64,000 nucleotides of DNA, from the NCBI GenBank assembly GCA_030544235.1, contig CM060471.1, positions 5,412,348 through 5,476,347 of the forward strand. The letters run 5' to 3'. The notes under the pieces were generated by a model that had not been told where the DNA came from, made no database searches, and saw only the letters and a list, made by a program, of their open reading frames with translations. Source of the stretch: Lepturacanthus savala (taxonomy: Eukaryota > Chordata > Actinopteri > Scombriformes > Trichiuridae). Both the position numbers and the translations under genes were made by a program. Positions 24,392-35,143 of the stretch are shown piece by piece. Positions within the stretch are counted from its first letter, which is position 1; the number at the start of each line of letters is the position of its first letter.

Positions 24392-25628
24392 CAGTAGTGA
24401 TATTAAATACTGTTACTGAAAATAAATCCTTTAAATTATTGATCAAGCAAAAATGAAATATATCTGTTTCTAGTACATGAATTGCGATTTTTTTTGTCTG
24501 AATAGGTAAATTAAATATATTTGGATTTTTACATTTCTCACTGTTTCCTGACCTTGTGTTAGATTAATATGTCAACTTTTGTGGGGAATATTTATTCCTG
24601 AAAAAGATATTCTTTTTATTCTTCTTACTTTGATTAAATGTCAAGATAATGAGCATGAGGAATGGTCTGCACCATGAAAGTGAAGGTGCACCATCAGGAA
24701 TGTGAAATTCTCTCAGATAATCCAAAGGTAAAACAACACATATGCTACTTTTCTGGGTGATCTGCTGTGGTTGAAGAGAAGCCCTGAAACACCACCACTG
24801 GGGACTGAGCACTAACGTTGTCAACTGTAACAAAGGAAATCTTGACTGATGGTGGAAACACAGTTTCCTCTCTTTGTATGACTGTTTACCATTTGCTAGA
24901 GAGCCTGACGTCACAGCTGTAGCTGCTGTACACACTTTGGGGTGTTTTTCTTCATTGATCTTTTAGAATACGTAAAAGTTCCTGAGGTTTACTATTCATA
25001 GTAAAGATACATGTAATAATATTTAAAGGTGTTTTTTAAAACCCTCTTTAAGCTTCCTGTCCATCACCACATGACACATACACAAAGTCTGACATTAGCT
25101 GGTGAACCGGTATAATGGAGCATTTAGCAGCTTAAAGACAGAAATATTTCCCTCTGGGAGTAGGTTGAGGCCAATATAGAGATAAGAAGAGAGTGACTGA
25201 ATTCATCATGTTGACAGGAACACAACTTAAATGTATTGTATCATGATTTTTCAAATCACATAACAACAAACAACAAAAACATCTTTCATATAATTGTAAG
25301 AGATATTGATGTGGTATTTCGAACATGAAAAACACTAAAGCAAGAATTGAAGGAAATGCTACAATAGTAAATGCTACAACTCCAGTCATGGAACTTCAGA
25401 TATAGATTTATACTGAAATAAGTGCAGCAATGGAACCCCCAGTATTACTGGGGCTGCATGATAAAACCAGAAATGACAATCATGATTACTTTGGTCAATA
25501 TTGCAAACACAATTGTTCTGCAGTTTCAGAACAAACCTTCTTTTTTTATTTTATTTTTTTTTATTTTAAATCAGCAATGTTATTGCACACACTGGAGAAT
25601 GAGAATGAGTAAACATAGGCAGCTTTAT
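24392..25628. other. Intergenic, no gene recognised
   Basis: This lies between two AGGTCC-family copies. The longest frame (24564-24935, minus, 123 codons) has no recognisable domain. Confidence 0.55.
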
Positions 25629-25761
25629 TTAAAGGTGCAATATTGTCGAAAGAGATTTTAATATGTTTTTGATTATAAGAAGGTGCAAGTGTTATATAAA
25701 AACTCAATCCACAGAGAAATGCAGTTATGAGGTCACACCTACACAGTCACTGTCTATACCC

Positions 25762-25792
<31 letters not shown>

Positions 25793-26015
25793 CTTCACAG
25801 CAATTCAGATCAGCAAATCAGAGTAGATGCTCGTTAATATTAACAGACTCAAACTAACCTGTTCCTAGAGCTCCAGAGAAAAGCTTGTGAGAGATGTAAA
25901 AGGTGAGGTGATTTTCGGTTCTCATCTTTTTTTTGAGATATTAAAACTATCAAAACTTTTTCGAGATATCAAATAAATAAAACACAGGAAAGGTGGACAA
26001 TATGGAATAACTTAA
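25629..26015 (+). mobile_element. TTAA/AGGTCC-family repeat, copy with C/CA expansion
   Basis: It begins TTAAAGGTGCAATATTGT and shares GAGATTTTAATATGTTTTTG and CTCAATCCACAGAGAAATG with its relatives. It ends near GGACAATATGGAATAACTTAA. A run of about 20 C followed by (AC)n at 25759-25792 interrupts it where the other copies have a CACCCACC-like stretch. Confidence 0.75.
25759..25792. repeat. Poly(C) plus (AC)n tract
   Basis: About 20 C followed by about 7 AC units, inside the AGGTCC-family copy 25629-26015. Confidence 0.9.
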
Positions 26016-27434
26016 ACTTTTGATCTATGCCACAATAGATTTATTTTGGGGGCCCCACAAAAAGTGCAGCAATAATATTGTTGATCCTAGAAAATAATTC
26101 ACTGAAATAAAGTGCAACAATGGTTCCCTTGCACAAACAAAGTCCTAAAAGTCCTCCAGATAAAAAGGCAAGTGGGGGTAAAAATGACATTTGATTAGTG
26201 TTTGGTGGTCTGAGTCAGCACATGAAGTAGCTGTCATTATGACCATTAAAGTTGAAAAACAAACCAGTTTTTTTTTTAAATTAGATTTTATTTGATGTAT
26301 ATTGCTGTATATATCCCTCATCATGGTTGCCTCTTATGTGACCCTTTAACTTTGAGATTTTCATAGAGTTAATATGACCTTTTTTTGTTGAAGCACTTTA
26401 GCACAATTTCTATGGCCACATTAAATCCAGCAAAACATGTTCCTGGTGGTTTGTTTGTGGACAACCAAGCATGAAAAATGTGATGGAGATGGGTTTGGTG
26501 GGATACGTCTTTCTCTCTTTCATGCACGCACTGCGTTTGGTATCTCTCTATTCCCAACTCATCCGTACCCCATCATTCTCTCTAGAGCCTGGGAAGTTTC
26601 TCCTGTATTTGATGTCCCTCCTCGTCTGTGTAATTTAATCTCAGTGATTCCCTGCAGCTCTCTCCGACCATAAACCTCTGCTCTAATAATAGGAAGCCCA
26701 GGCACAGTCTCCTCTCTAATCTCTGCCTCTTTGTGTGGATGCTTGTGTGTAACTGCTCTTGCCTCTGCACCATAGAGATAAGGCTGCATTTGTTTTGGCC
26801 ACTCCAACACCAGGCTAACTTTCACTCACAAATTGCAATACTGATACAGAATCAGGGGGAGTTGATATAAGGAAGGCCAGACCCTTAAACCATTAAGTAC
26901 ATGTTTTGCTGTGCATGTTTTGCTGTGCAGACTTTCTCCTATCAGGAGACTGATAAACACATATTTGGTGCCAGTTAAGTGCAGCATTAAGATACGAGAG
27001 AGGAATTTAACTGATTTAACAGTTAAAAGTGGTATCATAAGTGTCTGGAACAACCTATTTCCCATACTCAGCCAAGGCCCATTTGGGTAAAATCAAAGCA
27101 TGTCTTCCAAACATGGATTCCAAGATCCCCATCTGACAAGATTTTAGCTTTTAGATATTTTATTCCAGAAATTATATGAACCCATGACCAAAATAGTCTT
27201 ACAATCTTATTTAAACACGCCAAAGAAGTGGTGTGCACGAGGCAGCCACAGCAATGTTATTTCATGATTCTGGATGGTAGAAGTTTAAAGTTTTTAATGT
27301 TTTTGGCATAGTAAAAATCTTGTGTAGGCTATGTTTTCCATGTGCAGTTCCTACATCCACTACACCAGATTGTTGGAGAAGATGTAGATTTTTTTCTGTC
27401 CAGTGCTAAAAAATATTCTGGCAATTAATTATGT
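26016..27434. other. Intergenic, no gene recognised
   Basis: Short frames without family resemblance. No repeat identified. Confidence 0.55.
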
Positions 27435-27700
27435 CCATTTAGCAACACATTATGTAATAATGGTGCCATTTGTAATAATGTAATAAATATTCATATCATA
27501 ATGTAAAGACGTCACATTTTGTAATTATCTGCCACATTCTGTAATAAAATTATTGAACATAATATATAATAAACTTTGCTGCATTTTGTCATATTTTTTT
27601 AAATATTGCGACAGTTATTACATACGGTGGGTGATGCAGCTTTTTTATATAAAAGAATTGAATAATTTGGTGCATTATGTAATAAACCACCAAAATGGAA
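27435..27700. repeat. AT-rich repeat built on CATTATGTAATAA motifs
   Basis: Variants of ATTATGTAATAA or its complement recur at about 27448, 27470, 27515, 27538, 27615 and 27672, separated by short GGTGC/GCCA spacers. This alternating inverted-motif design is seen in a fish repeat I recall but cannot name. It could fold into several short hairpins. Confidence 0.5.
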
Positions 27701-29817
27701 AACATCATACCTTCAGAACAACATGGATATTAAGCATACCAGTATGAATCGTAAATAAGAATTAAAAACTACAGTAATAGGATGTCATATTGGTCAAACC
27801 TAAATCAAATATAACAATAACCTATTCATTAATAGAGAAGGCTCATAAAGATGGCATCTGCTCAAAGTACTAAATAAGTGTTACTTATAATAAATAAGAA
27901 TTTAAAGTCCTTTATCATGAAAATCGTATGAAATCTCATGAAAAATAAGCAGGCTCTCGTATATCACCATCTGGACTTACATGAAACAGATGCCTGTGCA
28001 GGACACTTTGAACTGCAGCCACGAAACAGGTAATGATGTATTAGCTAAAACCTTCTTTTAACACCTTGGAAGTCAAATGAAATCAGCATTCTAGAAATGG
28101 ATAGAAGAACTTATAGAACCAGAAATCAAAAATTGGAATATTTCAAATTCTAGAATAAATGAATTGAATATGTGGATCACAATTTAATAGTATTAAACAA
28201 TATTAAAGGTTTAAGTGTTGAAGACTCTTGAAGACCTTTGAAGCATTAATTATATCTTTTAATATTTTTTAAACAAATCTATGAATATTGGTTAGTTAAA
28301 TATTGGTTGGTTTTTATTTTAACAAAATTATTAGAACAAAAATATGTATGCAAATGCAAATTGTGCATATAAGCATATAATGGATAATACATGTATAGCT
28401 GTTGTTCCCTGCCTATTATTTTTTCAAAGTATTAGTAAAGGTATTTGGATAGATCAACAGGCATAGCAACAATAACTACAGAGGTGGAGTGGGTGTGGCT
28501 TGGAACAAACAGTGTAGATCTTTCCAGATCACCTCTTGTATATGTCAAATGAACGGGACCAATGAGTTTCAGTATTATGTACTGGTTGCTAGGTTGTACT
28601 GCTGTATGTGACGTATGTAGACAGAGGGAACCACCCCAACATGACTCACCACAGGAGAATTCCTCTCTCTGATAGAGGCCAATCAAAGTATGCTCCAGGG
28701 AGAATTCATACCTACCTCCTGCTCTTCCTCGTGACTTTATTGTCTGAGGGAATGAGGAAGTGATCAGGAGGACAGATATGCTGAAAATAGAATCTGCTTT
28801 CATAAACATATTCGATGTTTGATCTCTTTCCTTTAACCTTTTTAAAAGAGCAGGTGAGTTTGTTTTGAGTTTCAATCGTAGAGGCAACCACCCAACATCC
28901 TTCAGCCCACAGCTATGTTTCATTCATGGCTCACATCAAAATAGATGCAGCACAGTCGCCTTCTGCCTCTGACATATTTCTCTCAGAAAAGCGAAGCAGT
29001 GAGGAATTGGCTCTGCACTTTAAGCAGCCTTCTCCAGTGGTTTAAATATTTCACCAGCCTGAGAGAGCAAATGGCATTCTGATGCGCTACACGATATTCA
29101 GAGAAAAAGGTCAAGGTGGAATGGAAAGATTCACATCTGTGCTGTTTTTAGGACTCCTCAAGAGCAGCAAGTGCTGCTGGGAAACCTGTCGACTGAAGTA
29201 ACATCAGCAGCCTCAGATCATTGCCCGCTGGTCGATACTACTTTTATTCCACTACTCCAACTCGGAGCCTTTCTGCAGTATTGACCCATGTGATGTCTTC
29301 TTAGATTGTGGCCCTGAGGATGTACAGCAAAGTCCTGATATTTAGTTTTTACTGTAATATTTTACACATTTAACACTGTTGTCACATTCAATACTAGTTA
29401 CTAGGACTTACTATTGAAGTGTGCACGAAGCGGTTTCAGCAAATCATACTTCAGTAGGTATTTCATATGAGACGGATCAAGCCACACAGAGTAAGCTTTA
29501 AAGAACATACTTGCCACCTTTATTTATGGTTCATTTGATAGGGAGAAACACAGTATATGTAGACAAACTGGAAAACAAGCTATAACAGGTGTATAGCGAA
29601 TGTTAATTTGGTCAATGGAGGGGGGAGTGCTAAAACTCAACACATGCACAGCATTTAAAAAATGTGCTCCAAATACCAAAATACAATGGAAATATTTCCA
29701 GAAGACACTTAAAAGAGAAGCGCACAACACTCAAACACTTGTCTGCAGCATTAATTCTTTGAAGTGTTATATTGTGGTATTTACAGAGCGTTTTCTAAAG
29801 GTGTGTTGTCATGTTGA
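27701..29817. other. Intergenic, no gene recognised
   Basis: It includes a 163-codon minus-strand frame at 28432-28923 with no domain and no gene-like surroundings, which may be chance or an old repeat. The rest is AT-rich. Confidence 0.5.
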
Positions 29818-30220
29818 TGTCATGATCTTAGCACATGGTGGTAAGGACTCAACTGCATAATTTGGTTGAATCCGTAAACAAGGTTTATTTCAAACAAAGG
29901 TTGGTGCACAGGAAGGCAGTCATTCAAGGCAAAGGTATTCAAAACAGGAAAATTCATTACAAAACAAGCAATGTTCAAAATAGCAGAAGGTTATGACTGT
30001 GACTGTGGTAAGAGAGCTGGAACATGGACTGTGAAGAACAATGAATAAGCAAGTAGACAAGACACAAAGGGGAATATATAGAGGACTAAATGGGAGGGAT
30101 TAGATAAAAGTGTAAGACACACAATCAGGGGTCAAAACAAAATGAGTACTACAAAATAAAACTGTAAGAAAAGACATGAAACATGGGGGAAAAAATCAAA
30201 TACTTAACCAAGACATGATA
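29818..30220 (-). repeat. 3' LTR of the gypsy-type relic
   Basis: This is a 403-base segment lying outside the purine tract at 30221-30231. Its last 70 or so bases on the + strand (about 30146-30220) match 32176-32251, which marks it as a long terminal repeat. The outer end on the minus strand reads ATCATGACA, the usual CA finish. The expected TG at its start is mutated to TA. Confidence 0.65.
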
Positions 30221-30769
30221 GTACCCCCCCTCACGTGTCTGCCTCTGAAGGCCCAGGAATATCAGAGGCATTCCGAATGAGCGAGGGGTACATGATGAAT
30301 CTTGAAAGGATCCATGAGCCCTCATCAGAACTGGGTGGGTGGCGGGGGGCTGGCCAGTGGGACCAGATGCCTGGTTCTGAGAGACTTAAGATTTATGAGC
30401 AACCTTGACCCAAACCAGTTTCTGTGACCAGGTACTCATCCTAAATCCTGATTGGGACATTTGGACTGACCCTTGGTTGTTTTAGGGGGGTAATCCTGTG
30501 ATGTGGTCCAGAGAGCTGTGAGACAAGGGACATTCGGAAATGGGCAGTCTGGATGTAGGCTTTTTTCTAGTTATTTATTTGACTGCTTCTTTAGTTGGAG
30601 CAGCTTCTTGGTTTGCACAAACTTGACAATGCCTTCCCAGGAATTTGAGGCTCTAGCCTTGCTAGAAACCTCTGTTGAGGCATATTACCATGGCAATATA
30701 TTACCTGGGTCAGGGTTTTTGGGGATGAAACAGTGACTGGATCTCAGGACTGGGTAAAACAGATTTCTG

Positions 30770-30860
30770 CACATTTGGACCCCCAGGAGGTAATCCTCCT
30801 ACTGTCCCAGTCAAAGTTGGGATTGTGAGCCAAGGGTGCCCTAAAATGACCTGATGAGTC
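30770..30860 (-). pseudogene. Protease-region remnant of the gypsy-type relic
   Basis: The minus strand encodes a stretch resembling the conserved GHPWL-x-HNP-x-x-DW segment that closes the aspartic protease region of gypsy polyproteins. It is short and frameshifted. Position and order between gag and the 3' LTR support the call. Confidence 0.5.
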
Positions 30861-31399
30861 ATAGAGTTGAAGACATGAAAACATATCTGCTCAATGTCAG
30901 CATTAGAGAAAATTTATTTTACTGACTGTGTCCAATGAGTAATCATACCCAGGAGAGGGGGCAATGGCTTTCACCTCAAGAGGCTGTTGGAGTGTAAATT
31001 TTTCTCAGCCTCAGCCTGCTAACAAGAGAAAAGCTCATCAAGTTAGTCTCAGCCCCAGATGAATGTGGAAATCCAAAGTGAATGAAAATCAGAAACAATC
31101 TCTACCTAAAGCTGAAACTGGGTAGGATTACGGATAACACAGCTTTGACTCACCTCCAGCTGTTTCTCCTTCTGATTGCAGGCACTGTTAACATGACAGA
31201 CACTTACTGAATGTCCTAGTTGCCCATAGAAATAGCACCTCTCCGCCTGTTGCCGGCAGGCGATGGGCCTAGCTGTACAGGCTCCCCTGAAGGATGGTCG
31301 TTAGGAACCAGGCTGTCTGCCGATCCAGTGAGACGCTTCTCCACCCAACAAACAAGCCTGAAGATGTCCCCGCACCTGGTCCTGCTCAATGAGCCTCTA

Positions 31400-32170
31400 G
31401 TCTGTCCTTATGGCCAACGCAATGAGTGAATCCAGATCTTCAGGCAGAGGATCTGGAGGTGCTTGCCTTGCACCAACTTCAGCAACGCTCGAGGAGCTTC
31501 TCTGCCCATTGTGGTGTATTGGAAGACCTGATTGAGGGCTTGAGTTAATCTAAGGAGTGTAGAGCAGGTTGTAGATCTGCAGTTCCACCTAGCCATAGAC
31601 CACGCCTCTGCTCTCCCTGTGAGATAGGAAATGATGAATGCCACCTTGGAATGGTCTGTGGGGAAAGCTGTAGCTTGCAATTCAAAATGTAGCTCATCGT
31701 GTCAGAAATGGTTTCACTTCTCCTGATTCCCGGGAGAATCTGTTCACACGGGAGAGCTGTGGGCTGGGTGACACACTTCAGTACTGATTGAAGACTGTGA
31801 ATCCGTAGATGAACCTGGAAGAATGGCTAGGTTGGAAGTCGTCACTACCGGTGCTTCTTGTGCCAGGTAAGTGATTAATTCCTTAAATTGTGAACTCATC
31901 ATCATCATCATTAAGTGCTGGTGATCAACTAATTTACTAAACTGTTAGTCCATCACTGTCCCCATTGAGTCCTGGTGAGCAAATAATTCACTAAACCGTT
32001 AGCCCAACACAGTCATCATCGAGTCCTGGCGAGCAGCCAGTTCTTTCAGATCGGTGCACAGGGAGGCCAGCTGCTCTTTCTGTTGAGCCAGCCTTTGTTC
32101 CTGAGCTCGGAGGGCTTGGCGAATCGGGTCAGAGTCGGCTAAGGGCAGACAGGAACCTAGAACAGATACA
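31400..32170 (-). pseudogene. gag-like pseudogene of the gypsy-type relic
   Basis: An uninterrupted 90-codon stretch (31408-31680, minus) includes YLTGRAEAWSMARWN and VFQYTTMGREAPRALLKL, typical of the capsid region of sushi-type gypsy Gag. Upstream (to about 32150) is a Gln/Glu/Leu-rich segment like the N-terminal coiled region. It contains a 54-base tandem repeat (31893-32045) and stop codons. Several frame changes and stops separate the parts. In some vertebrates such gag genes have been domesticated (PEG10/RTL family), but these breaks argue against that here. Confidence 0.7.
31893..32045. repeat. 54-bp tandem repeat, about 3 units, inside the gag relic
   Basis: Units start at about 31893, 31952 and 32006. 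Each has a GAGTCCTGG-like core followed by GAGCAAATAATTCACTAAA-like sequence. The middle unit is 54 bases, a multiple of three, so it could have arisen by in-frame duplication while gag was still coding. The first unit also carries an (ATC)n expansion. Confidence 0.6.
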
Positions 32171-32251
32171 CAGGTAAGTACTACAAAATAATACAGGAAG
32201 ACCAGACATGAAACATAAGGGGAAAATCAAATGGTTAACTGAGACATGACA

Positions 32252-33479
32252 AATGAACATGTTTTCTTAAATTTCAATACCATAAATAACCAAATTAACG
32301 ACTGGGTCCCCTTTAAACAGGCACAGGTCTATATTTTGATAAATAACTGCCAAGGAAGAAGAAATGACAACTGATGCTGCACGTTTTTCTCCTCCACCTT
32401 TTTTCGCAAGCAGCTTGGTCCTGACTGCATCATTGCCATGCTCAAATGACGTTTAAGAGAACCCTCATGGGAAATATTGCTTGATTGTCAATCACCATGG
32501 TTCCGGTGCAGTGAAAAAATAAAAAGTACAACATGAAATTTAAATTTCCTGAAATATGCAGGAAAACTTGGGAGAAGCACCTGCAAGACATTTAACTATA
32601 GTACTGTAATCTCACTTTTGAAAAATGTAAGTTATACGATAGTATTACTGGTTTGATAAAAGAATTTGAGTAAATTGCCATATCTTTTCAATATTTTTCC
32701 AGCTATTTTTTGGTAATTTAAGGTATGTTGAGCTCTTTTTTGTGTCAATAAGAGATTAAAAGAATGAGGTAACAGTAATCGAATTAATTTGAGAACAGCG
32801 AGGTACAATCAAGCACTCTCATTTTCAATACAGCTTTTAGAAAACTATACATGAGCACAGGTTTGTAGATGAATTACCCAGGATTTGGTAGCTCTATAAA
32901 TAACAGGTATAATGAGCTCCAGGACTTTGCTACTTTTACAGGAAAAGCTGTATGAGTAAAAGATGTTTTGCGGAATCCTTTTTTTGGCATGATAATAACA
33001 CAAACTAAAAGTTTTTTTTACTTGCTGCTTTGCGCTTCTGCATTCTTCCAGCCCTGCGAATTTTTTGACACACTCAAAGAATGACACACATCCAGTGCCA
33101 ACACTCGCGTGGCCTCCCACATGGTTTGGATTAGAACCTTTTAGCAACAACAGAATGTTTGCCTGCTCCTAGGAACTACAGAGGACACCATTGTGCAGCA
33201 AGATAGACAACAAATGGTGCTTCTCTGTGTAAATGCTCATGGTAAGTGTTAAACATATTTATGCTCTAATTTAAACAGTAATTCAAGTTTACCACAATTT
33301 GGATCGGGATAGTGATGAAATTGTATCATCAAAGACAAAACCCAGAGAAAGGAGGTGCCAGAAACAGAACACACACATTTCACATGCACATATGCATGTG
33401 ATTTAATATATACCGACATACAGAATATGTATACTGTATGTGATACACACTCACTGAGCATGTTATAATGAACACTTTC
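32252..33479. other. Intergenic, no gene recognised
   Basis: Right flank of the gypsy relic. No coding domain or repeat recognised. Confidence 0.55.
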
Positions 33480-33770
33480 TCATCCATTTTCAATTTTTTG
33501 TTGACATTGAAGAGGCCATAAATTTCATTTTTCCGGATAACAATTTAATTTAACTTTTTTTCTCATGATCCCGAGAAAGATAATGAAACTTTCTTAATAA
33601 GACAATGTTTTCTCAAAATATTGATAGAATTATTTTGAGATCTCTAAGAATCATTTTCTCAAGATAACACATTAATTGTGTCATCATCTTAAGATCTCAA
33701 GAAAATCCTCCCACTATCTTGGAAAAACAATATTTCAAAAATAATGACGTAAATAAATTGAGGTGTAATG
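33480..33770. repeat. TCTCAAGA-motif repeat
   Basis: Variants of the palindrome-like TCTCGAGA/TCTCAAGA/TCTTAAGA (for example GATCCCGAGAAAGATAATG, CTCAAAATATTG, TTCTCAAGATAAC, CATCTTAAGATCTCAAGAAA) recur across about 290 bases. This matches a fish repeat of alternating ATCTCGAGAAA units. Superfamily unknown. Confidence 0.45.
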
Positions 33771-34439
33771 CCATGCTCTGGCCGATTACTCTATTCTGAT
33801 TGGCCACAAGGTGTGCATCAAAACTGTTTAATGCACATGTAATCTGGCTCAAATTTAATCACCTAAATTAATCTGCCACCCATCATGTAACCATAGCAAC
33901 ATTGAAGAGCACATCTGTCAAATTTACTAGTCATTAACTGCTGCAGCACATCTGATTTATCAATTTGATGAACTATTGAACAAAACCTGAAAGAAAAGAC
34001 ACTAATGATGACTTGAACATTTCTTTCAATTTATTTGTAGAATTTCACTGCATTATATTGAAAAAGTTTCTTCACTCCATTAATGTGAGGATAGCCAAAT
34101 ATAAGTTTAATGTATGCTTGCCTCATAAATAATAATAAAATTATTCATGAACACCTTAAACAGAAGAAACCACAAGCAGCCCGAGCTGACTGTCAGACTG
34201 TCACCCCAGTCTCAATATCCATCGGCTATTGTCTGACAGGGGATTAACCTCTGGGGGTTAGCTCCAATATTTCTGTGCATTCAGTGGAGCCAGTGGATAG
34301 CTGGTCCAAGGCTTCCTTTTCTACAGCTCCACAAAATGGAGCTGTAGACTCCTATAGGTCCTGAGATACTGACTGCCCTGAGATAATCTTTGTGCAGATC
34401 TTCAGACATACTCATTACTTACATTCAACCACAGCCTGC
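33771..34439. other. Intergenic, no gene recognised
   Basis: No recognisable features before the nested SINEs. Confidence 0.55.
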
Positions 34440-35143
34440 TCAATCATCCACCCATCCATCCATTTTCTATACCTGTTTATTCCTCACTAGGGTCATGGGG
34501 AGTCAATCCAACTATACTATATACAAGAAAACAACCCAGACAGATCACCACTCAAGCATAGTTGCCCACAAACCATTCACTTACACACTCATACCTACAG
34601 GTAATTTAGAGTCTCCAATCAAGCTAAGCAGGTGACACAGTGCCACAGTGCTTAGCACTGTTGCCTCATCAAGTTCAAGGTCTGGGATCTTTCTGTGTGG
34701 AGTTTGCATGTTCTCCCTGTGTCTGTGTGGGTTCTCTCCAGGTTATCCAGATTCCTCCCACAGTCTAAAAACATGCTGAGGTTAATTGGAGACTCTAAAT
34801 TGCCCATAACTGTGAGTGTATGAGTGAATGGTGTGTGCACCCCACAATAGTCTGGTGACCATCTGGGGTGTATCCCTGCCTCTTGCCTGTAATGCGCTGG
34901 AATCCAGCAGACCCCGCGACCCTAATGAGGAATAAGCGAGTATAGAAGATGACTGATGACTAACCATCAACCTAAGCATGTATTTGAACTGTGGAAGGAA
35001 GCCGGAGAATCCAAAGAAAACCCACACAGACACGGGAAGAACATGCAAACTCCGGACAGAAACATGCAAACTCCACATAAAAATGCCCAAGTCCTTGAAC
35101 CTCTAACCTTCTTGGTGTGAGGCACTGTGCTTGCCCGCCTGCT
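34440..35143 (-). mobile_element. Older tRNA-derived SINE, minus strand, split by a younger SINE
   Basis: Its 3' part (34440-34630) has the (CATC)n tail, TTTTCTATACCTG and a GTAATTTAGAGTCTCCAAT block. Its 5' part (34966-35143) has CTGTGGAAGGAAGCCGGAG, AAACCCACACAGACACGGG, AGAACATGCAAACTCC and a B-box-like complement CTTGAACC. The two parts become continuous if 34631-34965 plus one copy of the 13 bp duplication is removed. The layout resembles the DANA/HE1 type of fish SINE. A short internal duplication (ACATGCAAACTCC twice) is at 35040-35076. Confidence 0.7.
34631..34965 (+). mobile_element. tRNA-derived SINE inserted into another SINE, with target duplication
   Basis: The 335-base + strand copy runs from GGTGACACAGTGCCACAGTG through TTAGCACTGTTGCCTCA (A-box region), TTTCTGTGTGGAGTTTGCAT, GTCTGTGTGGGTTCTC, TTCCTCCCACAGTC and TAATTGGAGACTCTAAATTG to a tail of degenerate GATGACT units. 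It is flanked by ATCAAGCTAAGCA (34618-34630) and ATCAACCTAAGCA (34966-34978), a 13 bp target-site duplication with one mismatch, as LINE machinery leaves. The family matches the SINE it interrupts. Confidence 0.8.

Larger units (their letters stand above)
29818..32251 (-). mobile_element. Degraded Ty3/gypsy-type LTR retrotransposon, about 2.4 kb
   Basis: Read on the minus strand, a roughly 76-base remnant of the 5' LTR (32176-32251) is followed by gag (31400-32170), a protease-like stretch (about 30770-30860), a short piece like the pol C-terminus (about 30275-30335), a purine-rich tract (30221-30231), and a full-looking 3' LTR (29818-30220). The two LTR parts share the end GACATGACA/GACATGATA and the block ATGAAACAT. 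Reverse transcriptase, RNase H and most of integrase are absent, and the gag has stops and frameshifts, so the copy is dead. The flanking 5-mers do not give a convincing target duplication. The layout resembles sushi-like gypsy elements of fish. Confidence 0.75.

Noticed and set aside
28432..28923. 163-codon minus-strand open frame
   Set aside because: No recognisable domain, AT-rich surroundings, and no promoter or poly(A) signal pattern. It could be an old repeat, but I cannot place it.
29818..32251. Domesticated gag gene (PEG10/RTL type)
   Set aside because: The gag part is broken by stops and frame changes, and LTR remnants still flank it, which fits a dead retrotransposon copy.
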